Position numbers and translations under genes: made by a program
The notes under the pieces: model-generated
The model's input: only the letters and a program-made list of their open reading frames with translations
The model's database searches: none
What the model was told of the DNA's origin: nothing
Origin: Nitrospirota bacterium
GTDB lineage: Bacteria > NPL-UPA2 > JAADIA01
DNA: 32,367 nucleotides
Reading direction: 5' to 3'
Assembly: GCA_013151555.1 (NCBI GenBank)
Contig: JAADIA010000091.1
Location: 1 to 32,367, forward strand
Shown here: positions 1 through 8,011 of the stretch, one piece after another
How positions within the stretch are numbered: the stretch's first letter is position 1
Layout of the letters: each line of letters begins with the position of its first letter

Positions 1-1689
1 ATAAGAAAAAGTATCTGTTATTTGCCAAGTACCGGGTTTTTTATCCCGGGTTATTGTTCTTTTATGGGTAATATCTGCATATTGAATTTCTCCCTGAAAA
101 ATAATTTTATCATTTGTCCCGGTCAGTTCTGCCTTTATAATCTTAACCCTGTCGGGCAGGCTGAAGAGGTTATCCGAAATCTTGCTTTGTTCCCGGTTAT
201 CAAAAGCAATAGTATTATGATATGCGGTGGAGCGAAATCTATTTCTTTTCTCAGGGTAGGGGAGATATACGTAAGTGCCAGGGTCAACGATTACATCTTG
301 TCCGTTAAGCGTTAGTTCAAAACTTAGTTTATCATTGTGAGCATGGCCGCCATTCCCGTGTTGTCCGTTAGGGCCACAGGAGATAAAACAGTAATTGTTC
401 TCATCACGCATAATATACCAACCGGCATCGGGGAAAGCTTTAGAATTGAGCGGCTTTTCTCTGTAAGGTAGATCATCCCAGGATTTTTTCCCGGAAGGTC
501 CAAAAACCCAGAAAGCTTCTTCGTCAAAATCAAATTCAGATAATTTAAATTGTGAATCTTTGTAGTGCATTGCAGCCAGAGTTAACAAATATTTATGCTC
601 TAATACGGGTTTTTTACAGAATATAAGAAACCTGCCATTGTCGTTATCCCCGATTTGAGGTGCCATCCCATTAGGCTTTACGCAATACAAAGAGAATTCA
701 AACATTTTCCTGATCTTATTCTTATAGTTCTCCGGAAATTCTATCCCCGCACGCTTCCCGAGCAATTCGGAGTAGAAAAGCATCTCTAACACAAATCTGT
801 GATAAGAAACGGACGCCTCAAAATTGCAGCCGTCGGGGTAAACCTGTTTCTCTATTTCCTGAGACAATTCATTTAAAGTAAATTCTTGCCATTTTTTACT
901 TTCTCTGAAGAACGGGCAGTAAACAGCAATAAAAAATAAACCGGCTATATCAGCTAAGTAATGGTTGCCGGTTAATTTTGGAGAATACTCTAAATGATTG
1001 CGGATGAATTTACCGTGTTCATATATGCTAAGATAAAACTCCTTCAAAAAATCTTGAGAAAATGTGTCTTCGTTATGGAAGTATTCCATTGTCACCAACC
1101 AGTTGACGGCACGAATGGCTACATCCATCGTGCATCTCCAGTTTACGCCCAGTCCAATGGGATTATTTTTAATCCAGTCGGCAATCTGGTTCGAGAATTC
1201 TTCCGCATATTTTCTATGCTTGGTTAAAGTATATGCTTGACCCAGTATATTCAAATGTTGAAAGCGCGATAATTCCCAGGGGACTTTTACTTCTACTCCT
1301 CTTATATTCCTGTAACGCACATGGGAGTAAAGAGTTTGAGGATTCCAGTGAAAGTCATTCTTAAAGTCACTGTGCCAATCGATAGGCTGATATCCCGGAC
1401 CTTCCGGACTTAACTTTTTAGAGCCGCTACCCAGGAGGTCAAATATGTGTTTGCAAATTAAATCGGCCTCGTTAATCTTGGCTCTGACCTTATCGGGGAA
1501 TAATTCGCTATAGGCGCTTGCAATATTCGCAGAGTCATCGTCTCCATATACTAAATATCGTTTCTGAATGAAATCTATTTCTGTTTTCGGCCTCAGGTAA
1601 AAAAAATGATAATATAAATATTCCCACTTATAAAACATTATGCGAAACAAAATTTGAGAGACTTTAAATATAAATATTAATGTCTTCAT
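1..1689 (-). CDS. Heparinase II/III family protein (C-terminus cut by window edge)
   Basis: The frame is open from an ATG at 1689 to the window edge, giving 563 codons without a stop; the C-terminus is missing. The N-terminal half looks like the alpha-helical toroid of heparinase II/III-like polysaccharide lyases (VPWELSRFQHL near residue 125, an NWRCTMDVAIRAVNWL segment, then PDGCNFEASVSYHR and QIGDNDNGR). The C-terminal half has the beta-sandwich signature GGHAHNDKLSFEL followed by DVIVDPGTY and STAYHNT, around residues 440-490. Family members cleave uronic-acid-containing polysaccharides by beta-elimination. The start overlaps the stop of the 2-epimerase gene by four bases (ATGA), suggesting translational coupling, and I see no clear Shine-Dalgarno sequence. 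Its place at the end of an EPS operon suggests trimming or turnover of the polymer made here. Lyase substrate is unknown. Hydrophobic N-terminal residues could be a signal anchor, but I am unsure. Confidence 0.85.
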   Translation of the reverse strand, partial: MKTLIFIFKVSQILFRIMFYKWEYLYYHFFYLRPKTEIDFIQKRYLVYGDDDSANIASAYSELFPDKVRAKINEADLICKHIFDLLGSGSKKLSPEGPGYQPIDWHSDFKNDFHWNPQTLYSHVRYRNIRGVEVKVPWELSRFQHLNILGQAYTLTKHRKYAEEFSNQIADWIKNNPIGLGVNWRCTMDVAIRAVNWLVTMEYFHNEDTFSQDFLKEFYLSIYEHGKFIRNHLEYSPKLTGNHYLADIAGLFFIAVYCPFFRESKKWQEFTLNELSQEIEKQVYPDGCNFEASVSYHRFVLEMLFYSELLGKRAGIEFPENYKNKIRKMFEFSLYCVKPNGMAPQIGDNDNGRFLIFCKKPVLEHKYLLTLAAMHYKDSQFKLSEFDFDEEAFWVFGPSGKKSWDDLPYREKPLNSKAFPDAGWYIMRDENNYCFISCGPNGQHGNGGHAHNDKLSFELTLNGQDVIVDPGTYVYLPYPEKRNRFRSTAYHNTIAFDNREQSKISDNLFSLPDRVKIIKAELTGTNDKIIFQGEIQYADITHKRTITRDKKPGTWQITDTFSY

Positions 1690-2777
1690 ATATTTTTGGC
1701 AATAATCTTGATGATCCTCTCCGCTGTTCGACCATCCCACAGTTCGGGGGTTTTACCTCGCTTGCCTTTGTTGGTCAGGATATCATCAACATATTTTAGT
1801 ATCTTATTTTTATCCCTGCCGACTAAATAGTTTGTTCCTTCATTTACGGTAATGGGACGCTCGGTATTTTCGCGCAAGGTAAGGCAGGGAATGCCAAGGG
1901 CGGTAGTTTCTTCTTGCATACCGCCGGAATCGGTCATGACGAGCTTCGCTTTCAGCATCAGCTTTAAAAAGTCCCGGTAGCTGAGAGGTTTTATCAGTTT
2001 CAGTCCGGGCATTGCTTCAACTTTTTCCTCTAAGGAAAACTCCCGGATCCTTTTTCTTGTCCGGGGATGAACAGGATAGATTATTTTTATCTGTTTCCGG
2101 ATGGTATCCAGGGCATCAAGTATTTTTCCGAAATTTTCGCAGTTATCTACATTGCTGGGACGGTGTAAGGTTAAGAGAGCATAGTCTGTATCGTCCATTT
2201 CTAACCGGTTAAGGATATCAGACCGTTCTGCTTTTTCTTTATTCCTCATTAAAGTATCAATCATTACGTTACCCACGAAGAAGGTTTTCTCAGGAGAAAT
2301 GCCTTCTCGAAGAAGGTTCTCATTGGCATCCCGGCAGGTGGTAAAGAGAAAATCGGAAATGGCATCGGTGAGAATACGGTTGATTTCCTCCGGCATGGTA
2401 CGGTCTAAACTTCTCAAGCCAGCTTCTACATGAGCAACCTTAATCCCTAATTTTACGGCGGTAAGGGTACAGGCGATGGTAGAGTTGATATCTCCTACAA
2501 CGAGAACTAAATCGGGTTTTTCCTGCAGTAATACTTTTTCAAACTTTAGCATAACGTGGGCTGTCTGTTCGGCATGAGAGCCGGAGCCTACCTCCAGGTT
2601 TATATCGGGTTCCGGAATTCCCAGGTCGTCAAAAAATGCTTCTGACATTTCAATATCGTAGTGCTGCCCGGTATGAACAAGCAATGTTTCCATCTGGGGG
2701 TATTTCTGCATTTCCCTAATGATAGGAGCTATCTTCATAAAATTTGGTCTTGCTCCCACAACATTTATAATCTTCAT
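1686..2777 (-). CDS. wecB: UDP-N-acetylglucosamine 2-epimerase (non-hydrolysing)
   Basis: A 363-residue protein, the normal length for non-hydrolysing UDP-GlcNAc 2-epimerases (WecB/MnaA), which interconvert UDP-GlcNAc and UDP-ManNAc in the cytoplasm. Family motifs are visible: GARPNFMKIAPI at the N-terminus, HTGQHYD near residue 36, HVEAGLRS near 116, NVMIDTL near 170 and the nucleotide-binding TDSGGMQEE near 283. The start overlaps the stop of the upstream epimerase gene by four bases (ATGA), and an AAAAGGAAA ribosome site lies just before it. With the UDP-HexNAc dehydrogenase three genes upstream in the same operon it could supply UDP-ManNAc or UDP-ManNAcA for the polysaccharide. Family assignment is firm; the in vivo sugar is inferred. 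Confidence 0.95.
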   Translation of the reverse strand: MKIINVVGARPNFMKIAPIIREMQKYPQMETLLVHTGQHYDIEMSEAFFDDLGIPEPDINLEVGSGSHAEQTAHVMLKFEKVLLQEKPDLVLVVGDINSTIACTLTAVKLGIKVAHVEAGLRSLDRTMPEEINRILTDAISDFLFTTCRDANENLLREGISPEKTFFVGNVMIDTLMRNKEKAERSDILNRLEMDDTDYALLTLHRPSNVDNCENFGKILDALDTIRKQIKIIYPVHPRTRKRIREFSLEEKVEAMPGLKLIKPLSYRDFLKLMLKAKLVMTDSGGMQEETTALGIPCLTLRENTERPITVNEGTNYLVGRDKNKILKYVDDILTNKGKRGKTPELWDGRTAERIIKIIAKNI

Positions 2778-3700
2778 AAATTTCCTTTTATAGTTTTTCC
2801 TAATCCTTCTTCAAAGCTTACTTCCGGATGGTATTCTAAGAGTTTTTCTGCTTTGGAGATATCTGCTAAAGAATGTTTAACATCTCCGGCTCTGGCTTCG
2901 GCGTAGGTTGGGGTAAGCGAGGTTGCCAGGAGATCGTCTATATAACCTATCAGTTCATTTATGATGACTCTCTCTCCCATAGCAATATTAAATATTTCTC
3001 CTTCTACCCCTTTTGCTTTGCAGGCAAGAAGGTTTGCCTGGACCACATTCTCTATATAGGTAAAGTCACGGGATTGTTCTCCATCACCGTAAATAGTTGG
3101 CGAATTGCCGGAGAGCATGGCCGTGATGAATTTGGGGATGACGGCGGAATAGAGAGAATTGGGGTCTTGCCGGGGACCGAAGACGTTAAAGTATCTTAGG
3201 ATAACCGTTGAGAGTCCAAATGTGGTTTGGAATGCCCGGCAGTAGTATTCTCCGACCAATTTTGTCACTGCGTAGGGGGAGAGAGGATTTGGAGTCATAT
3301 CCTCTCTCTTGGGTAAGGTCGGAGTATTCCCATAGGCGGAAGAAGAACCGGCATAGACAACTCTTTTCACAGCAGCCTCTTTGGCAGCAAATAGGATGTT
3401 CAGGGTTCCGTTGACATTAACTTCGTTGGTAGTTAAAGGGTCTTCAACAGACCTTTGCACCGAGGGAAGGGCAGCTTGATGCAGACAGAAATCAACGCCT
3501 TCCATAGCTTTCTGACAAGTAGCCAGGTCTCTGATATCACCTTCTATTAAATCAATATTAGCTGCTACTTGCTTGAGATTCTCTCTCTTGCCGGTTGAAA
3601 AGTTGTCCAGGACTCGTACTTTTTCTTTATTTTCAACCAGCTTATCCACAATGTTTGAGCCGATAAATCCGGCTCCACCGGTTACTAAATAAGTTGACAT
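2774..3700 (-). CDS. NAD-dependent epimerase/dehydratase, UDP-HexNAc 4-epimerase-like
   Basis: A 308-residue extended short-chain dehydrogenase. It has the Rossmann glycine motif GGAGFIG at residues 8-14, SSSAYG at 119-124 and the catalytic pair Y143/K147 in SPYAVTK, followed by YFNVFGPRQDPNS, the typical substrate-loop region. The run SSSAYGNTPTLPK...PLSPYAVTK is closest in my memory to WbpP-type UDP-GlcNAc 4-epimerases, so UDP-GlcNAc/UDP-GalNAc (or the uronic acid forms) is the likeliest substrate. UDP-glucose 4-epimerase (GalE) or UDP-glucuronate 4-epimerase is also possible. The start has a good ribosome site (TAGGAG, 6 nt before ATG). The gene is coupled to wecB by an ATGA overlap and follows the dehydrogenase gene after a 159-bp gap that holds a palindromic repeat. 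Confidence 0.88.
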   Translation of the reverse strand: MSTYLVTGGAGFIGSNIVDKLVENKEKVRVLDNFSTGKRENLKQVAANIDLIEGDIRDLATCQKAMEGVDFCLHQAALPSVQRSVEDPLTTNEVNVNGTLNILFAAKEAAVKRVVYAGSSSAYGNTPTLPKREDMTPNPLSPYAVTKLVGEYYCRAFQTTFGLSTVILRYFNVFGPRQDPNSLYSAVIPKFITAMLSGNSPTIYGDGEQSRDFTYIENVVQANLLACKAKGVEGEIFNIAMGERVIINELIGYIDDLLATSLTPTYAEARAGDVKHSLADISKAEKLLEYHPEVSFEEGLGKTIKGNL

Positions 3701-3720
3701 GGGGGTCTCCTATATTCCCG

Positions 3721-3772
3721 GGGACAGTCCCGATTCTACGAGCTTACGCTCCGTAAATCCGGGACAGTCTCC
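3721..3772. repeat. GGGACAGTCCC palindromic element, copy A
   Basis: A 52-bp element between the 4-epimerase and dehydrogenase genes. It begins with GGGACAGTCCC and ends with a near copy of the same block. Between them, GATTCTACGAGC and GCTCCGTAAATC form an imperfect stem (10 of 12 positions pair) around a short loop. Two further copies lie at 5216-5266 and 7911-7959, always between co-directional genes of this operon. It resembles REP-type elements; no transposase gene is nearby. Confidence 0.85.
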
Positions 3773-3859
3773 TTTGTCTTTCCGAGCCTTCATTTTCTTG
3801 TTTCATGGAACTAATTACACCCTATAAAAGTGGTTGAATCAAGTTGAGCATTGTCTTAT

Positions 3860-5173
3860 TCATAGCTTAACTATTTTCTTTGGTTCCTCTATTCCTTTGG
3901 TAGCATTTCGTGTATCTATAACTAAATTGGATTTTTCTACTATCCCCGGGAAATCGTAGCAACTATGGTCGGTGACGATTACTACGCAATCTGTTTTTTC
4001 TAAGAGTTCGTCCGTCAGGGCCATGGAGTGGATGGTGGAATTATCAAGGACGAATTCGGGGATGTAGGGATCATTATATAGTATTTGGGCTTCTTTCTTC
4101 TGTAGAATTCTGATTATTTCCTCGGCGGGGGATTCCCGGCTATCTTTTACATCCTTTTTGTAGGCTACTCCTAAGATAAGGATTTGGGAGCTTTTTACGC
4201 TCTTTTCCCGGTGATTGAGAGCATCGACAACCCTGGTAACTACATATTCGGGCATGAGTTTGTTAATCTCTCCCGCCAGGTCAATAAATTTAGCATTAAA
4301 GTCGTTCATCCGGGCCTTCCAGGAAAGATACTGGGGGTCAATGGGGATGCAATGTCCTCCCAGTCCCGGACCGGGATAGAAAGGCATAAACCCAAAGGGT
4401 TTGGTGGCTGCGGCTTCGATTACTTCCCAGACATCAATGCCTAAGCGGTTACTGATAAGAGCTAACTCATTGACCAAGGCGATGTTGACGCTCCGGAAGG
4501 TGTTCTCCAACAGTTTGACCGTTTCGGCGACTTTGGTTGAGGATAATGGGATAACTTTCTCTATAACCTGTTCGTAAAGCAGTTTTGCCATCTTTGTACA
4601 TTGGGGAGTTATTCCTCCTACTACCTTGGGAATGTTGTTTGTTTTGTATGTGGGGTTCCCGGGGTCAACCCGTTCCGGGGAAAAGGCCAAATAAAAATCT
4701 TGTCCAACTTTAAGTCCGCTGGATTGGAGTAGAGGAAGAATAACTTCATCTGTGGTTCCGGGATAGGTGGTGCTTTCCAGAATTATCAATTGTCCTTTAT
4801 GCAGGTAGCGGGCAATTTCTCTCACAGCGGAAACGATGTAGGAGATGTCCGGTTCTTTTGTCTTTCGCAGAGGAGTCGGAACGCAGATACTTATCGTATC
4901 TAAATGTTTTAAAACTTCATAATGGCTAACTGCTTCCAAGCGTTTTTGAGCTACCAAGGCTTCTATATCTTTTTCTTCCGTATCAAGAATATAAGATTCC
5001 CCGGCATTTATTTTTTTTACTCTTTCTTCATTTATATCAATCCCAATGGCCTGGAATCCTTTCTTGGCAAATTCAACGGCTAAAGGAAGGCCAACATAGC
5101 CTAAACCGATTACGCCTATCCGGGCTTTCTTATTTAATATCTTCTCGTTCAGAGGCATCTCTGTGCTTTTCAT
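3860..5173 (-). CDS. UDP-N-acetylhexosamine 6-dehydrogenase (UDP-Glc/GDP-Man DH family)
   Basis: A 437-residue NAD-dependent nucleotide-sugar dehydrogenase that oxidises C6 of a UDP-HexNAc to the uronic acid in two steps. Visible features: Rossmann motif GLGYVG at residues 23-28, STTYPGTT near 135-141, FSPERVDPGN near 164-173, the PGPGLGGHCIPIDP block with catalytic Cys275, and a C-terminal Rossmann-like domain starting at ILGVAYKKDVKDSRESP. The SYILDTEE and GFMPFYPGPGLGGHCIPIDPQYL stretches are typical of the WbpA/WecC/TviB branch rather than UDP-glucose dehydrogenase. UDP-GlcNAc or UDP-ManNAc is the probable substrate; the neighbouring 2-epimerase fits either. A second in-frame ATG lies at codon 6 with AGAG before it. 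The flanking gaps hold repeat copies A and B. Confidence 0.92.
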   Translation of the reverse strand: MKSTEMPLNEKILNKKARIGVIGLGYVGLPLAVEFAKKGFQAIGIDINEERVKKINAGESYILDTEEKDIEALVAQKRLEAVSHYEVLKHLDTISICVPTPLRKTKEPDISYIVSAVREIARYLHKGQLIILESTTYPGTTDEVILPLLQSSGLKVGQDFYLAFSPERVDPGNPTYKTNNIPKVVGGITPQCTKMAKLLYEQVIEKVIPLSSTKVAETVKLLENTFRSVNIALVNELALISNRLGIDVWEVIEAAATKPFGFMPFYPGPGLGGHCIPIDPQYLSWKARMNDFNAKFIDLAGEINKLMPEYVVTRVVDALNHREKSVKSSQILILGVAYKKDVKDSRESPAEEIIRILQKKEAQILYNDPYIPEFVLDNSTIHSMALTDELLEKTDCVVIVTDHSCYDFPGIVEKSNLVIDTRNATKGIEEPKKIVKL

Positions 5174-5215
5174 AATGTTCGTTTGCTTTCCAGGTTTTCT
5201 TCCATCTGTATGTCC

Positions 5216-5266
5216 GGGACAGTCCCGATTCTACGAGCTAACGCTCCGTAAATCTGGGACAGTCCC
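5216..5266. repeat. GGGACAGTCCC palindromic element, copy B
   Basis: The second copy, between the dehydrogenase start (5173) and the phosphatase-family stop (5281). It keeps both GGGACAGTCCC ends and the GATTCTACGAGC/GCTCCGTAAATC stem, and differs from copy A at a few positions. The conservation of the whole unit, not just the stems, argues for dispersal from a common source. Confidence 0.85.
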
Positions 5267-5280
5267 TTTAATCCGTCACC

Positions 5281-6639
5281 TTAATCTTTTCCCCTGCTTG
5301 TGCTCTCTTTCAGGGTACGGGAGGCAGAAATGTCCATCAGATTAAGGATAATGGGCATACAATCGTTGATGGCTATTCCTTCCCGGTTTTGTTCTTCTCC
5401 TTTTATGTACAGGAAGGCATCATCAAAAGTATGCATTCCTTCTATGGGGGTGCGTTCGGTGAGGGTATCCTTTTCCAGGGTGCCTTTGAGATCGTAGCCG
5501 TCAAAGGGGACGGCTATGAGGTCGGCAGCATCTTCAAGGCAAGGGCCTTCATAAATTTCTTCTTTTCGGTAAACCTGTTTGATTATCTTTTCTTCAGTAT
5601 CAGGGTCCTGCATTTCCAATAAGGACTGAATGAGTTCGTCTCTTACGGCTTCGTAGTCCTGTCCGGGGGATATTTTTCCTTCCGGTTCCCGGCCTTTGAG
5701 GTTAATGAAGATCCTTCCGGGGATAAAGCTGTAGGCTGTGGTGCTCTCTCCGTCAATGTCGGATAGGGATTTGGCTGGACTGTTCCTGAATTTAAGCCAG
5801 CCCTGCTGTTTCAGATAGTAGTTTACCTGAACTTCCTGCTTGATTGAGCAAAAACCATGGTCTGAAAGGATGATAAGGGAGGTATTATCGTCAAGCTTCT
5901 CTTCTATTTTTCCCAGGGCCTCGTCTATTTTTTGATAGTAATTGAAAAACTGGGGAGCGTATTCGGGATCGTTATTTTCCATCTTCTCCCAGAGAAAATG
6001 ATGGAGACGGTCGGTCTCCATAATGTGGCACATAAAGAAGTCCCATGGCTCGTTATCCATAAGATAGAACATAGTTTCTAAACGTTTATCAAGAGTGTAG
6101 TTCAGGTCTTTCATGAGGGCGTCTTTGGATTCTCTTGCCTTCCAGGCATCGATATCGATGCGGTAGCCGAGTTCTTTCAGCTTAGGGTAAAGAGATTGGG
6201 GATAGACGGCTTTACTTAAGTCGGTGGCCAGGAAACCGGAGATGAGAATTCCGTTGACCTCCCGGGGAGGGTAGGTGACGGGAACGTTCATAACTACCAC
6301 TTTCTTGCCGGCCTTACCGAGGATCTCCCAGAGGGTTTCTGCTTTCATATGAGAGGAAGTAGGAATGAAAATTTCCCAGGGATTGGTGGTTCGGTCCACG
6401 AAGCCGAAGATGCCGTGTCCGGCAGGATTTTTACCGGTCATGAAGGATGACCAGGCTACTCCGGAAACAGTGGGGAGGACGGAATTCATCCGGTTGAGGG
6501 AGCCGGTTTGAAGCAAACGGGAAAAATTGGGCAGTTTGCCTTCGGCTGTCAGGCGTCTTACCAGGCTGTAAGGGGTGCCATCGAGACCGATAGCCAGAAC
6601 TCTTTTCTCCTTTTTTCTAAAACGACCGAATAAAGCCAT
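5281..6639 (-). CDS. Alkaline phosphatase superfamily (type I phosphodiesterase/nucleotide pyrophosphatase-like) protein
   Basis: A 452-residue protein with the metal-binding scaffold of the alkaline phosphatase superfamily. AIGLDG gives the first metal Asp (D20). The nucleophile loop is LPTVSGVAWSSFMTG, with Thr57 or Ser59 as candidate nucleophile, followed by NPAGHGIFGF. METDRLHHF near residue 210 and LSDHGF near residue 260 supply the remaining Asp/His ligands. This pattern is common in large uncharacterised phosphodiesterase/phosphatase families next to glycan genes; phosphoester, sulfate ester or nucleotide hydrolysis cannot be separated by sequence alone. I see no signal peptide, so it may be cytoplasmic. 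It starts 13 nt after the cysN stop and is likely co-transcribed and co-translated with it, which hints at a role with APS/PAPS products or sulfated sugars. Confidence 0.85.
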   Translation of the reverse strand: MALFGRFRKKEKRVLAIGLDGTPYSLVRRLTAEGKLPNFSRLLQTGSLNRMNSVLPTVSGVAWSSFMTGKNPAGHGIFGFVDRTTNPWEIFIPTSSHMKAETLWEILGKAGKKVVVMNVPVTYPPREVNGILISGFLATDLSKAVYPQSLYPKLKELGYRIDIDAWKARESKDALMKDLNYTLDKRLETMFYLMDNEPWDFFMCHIMETDRLHHFLWEKMENNDPEYAPQFFNYYQKIDEALGKIEEKLDDNTSLIILSDHGFCSIKQEVQVNYYLKQQGWLKFRNSPAKSLSDIDGESTTAYSFIPGRIFINLKGREPEGKISPGQDYEAVRDELIQSLLEMQDPDTEEKIIKQVYRKEEIYEGPCLEDAADLIAVPFDGYDLKGTLEKDTLTERTPIEGMHTFDDAFLYIKGEEQNREGIAINDCMPIILNLMDISASRTLKESTSRGKD

Positions 6640-6652
6640 GATGGGGTCTCAA

Positions 6653-7891
6653 TCAACTGGTTTTTGTTATAATTCCGCCGGCACATATGTTCTCGCCCCG
6701 GACAAAGACAAACCTGCCCAGTTCTTGTACTTCATTAAAGGTTTTAACGGCAATCGGTTTCTTTGTTTTTATAATTACTTCACCTACTTCAAGGTTCTTT
6801 AATTTGTCAGCATCTTCTTCGATTACCTCAAGGGAGGAAGAATTGATTCTTTTTTCAATCTTTTCTACTTTGGAGTTCATCTCCTGAGTAGCACATCTCA
6901 GAGTTATCTTATCTTTTTTATTAAAATCTTCTTTGGCCATCCAGAAAACATTGGCTCGGAACGTATCTGTTAGAGCCGGTTCTTTCTTGGATTCGCAGAT
7001 AACGTTTCCTCTGTCCAGGAAGACGGGGTCCTGAGTGGTAATGCCGGTGCTTTCGCCGGCACAACTTTTATCTACCTCTTCCAAAAATTTTTCTATGGAC
7101 TTAACCTTTGTTATTTGTCCATCAGGCAAAATCTTGATTTCCTGTTCTTTCCTGATAGTCCCGGCTTCAATTCTTCCCACTGCTATTCTTTTGCCGTTAA
7201 CCTTATAAACATCCTGTACGGGGAATATTAAGGGTTTGTTCTCTGCCGATACTCTGTTCCTGAGAGAATCCAGGCTCTCTAATACCGTCGGTCCCTTATA
7301 CCAATCCATATGCGAAGATTTCTTGGCGACATTATCGCCCTGGATAGCTGATATCGGGATATAGAAATCGGAGGTAATATTTATGGAATCAAGAAAGTTT
7401 CGGGTCTCTTCTTTGACCTTATTAAATCTATCTTCCTTGAAGTCCAGCAAGTCCATTTTGTTCAGGACTACCACTACTTGCTCTAATCCCAGCATAGCCA
7501 GGATATAAGCATGGCGTTTTGTCTGTTCCTGCACCCCTTCTTCAGCATCGACGATGAGGAGGGCGGCTTCCGCCTGGGAAGCGCCGGTTATCATGTTTTT
7601 AACGAACTCTACATGACCGGGGGCATCTATGATGACATATTCTCTTTTATCGGTCTTGAAAAAGGTTTGGGCCGTGTCTATGGTTATCCCTTGTTCTCTT
7701 TCTTCCCGGAGATGGTCCATAAGGAAGGCAAATTCAACTTTTCTTCCCAGCTCTTTGGAAGATTGTTCAACTTCCTGCATTTTTTCGGGGGGCAGGGAAT
7801 TAGTATCAAAGAACAGTCGGCCTATTAAGGAAGACTTTCCATGATCGACATGCCCGACGATAACGAATTTTAAGTTTCCTTTGTTGCTCAT
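6653..7891 (-). CDS. cysN: Sulfate adenylyltransferase subunit 1 (GTPase)
   Basis: A 412-residue EF-Tu-like GTPase. It couples GTP hydrolysis to formation of adenylyl sulfate (APS) by CysD. GTPase motifs: G1 GHVDHGKS at 13-20, REQGITID switch region near 65-72, G3 DAPGH at 88-92 and G4 NKMD at 143-146. Beta-barrel domains fill the C-terminal half. No APS-kinase (CysC) domain is fused at the C-terminus, unlike NodQ-type proteins; the protein is slightly shorter than E. coli CysN. It follows cysD after a 120-bp gap carrying repeat copy C. CysN and the EF-1alpha-like relatives are easily confused, but adjacency to cysD settles the call. The setting inside an EPS operon suggests activated sulfate for polysaccharide sulfation. 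Confidence 0.93.
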   Translation of the reverse strand: MSNKGNLKFVIVGHVDHGKSSLIGRLFFDTNSLPPEKMQEVEQSSKELGRKVEFAFLMDHLREEREQGITIDTAQTFFKTDKREYVIIDAPGHVEFVKNMITGASQAEAALLIVDAEEGVQEQTKRHAYILAMLGLEQVVVVLNKMDLLDFKEDRFNKVKEETRNFLDSINITSDFYIPISAIQGDNVAKKSSHMDWYKGPTVLESLDSLRNRVSAENKPLIFPVQDVYKVNGKRIAVGRIEAGTIRKEQEIKILPDGQITKVKSIEKFLEEVDKSCAGESTGITTQDPVFLDRGNVICESKKEPALTDTFRANVFWMAKEDFNKKDKITLRCATQEMNSKVEKIEKRINSSSLEVIEEDADKLKNLEVGEVIIKTKKPIAVKTFNEVQELGRFVFVRGENICAGGIITKTS

Positions 7892-7910
7892 TGTTTGTGC
7901 TTTCTGCTCA

Positions 7911-7959
7911 GGGACAGTCCCGATTCTACGAGCTGCGTTCCGTAAATCGGGACAGTCCC
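7911..7959. repeat. GGGACAGTCCC palindromic element, copy C
   Basis: The third copy, between cysN start (7891) and cysD stop (8012). The loop differs (GAGCTGCGTTCC instead of GAGCTTACGCTCC) while both GGGACAGTCCC ends are perfect. A short AAAGGGAC-like sequence follows at 7989 but is not a full copy. Confidence 0.83.
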
Positions 7960-8011
7960 TTCAAGGCTCCATAAATTAGGGATTGTTCCCCTTTCGGGGG
8001 ATAGAGAGGCT

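Noticed and set aside
1-1689. Broken gene in the left end, as no full-length frame is closed there
   Set aside because: Translation from 1689 runs to the window edge without a stop or frameshift, so it is a gene cut by the window, not a pseudogene.
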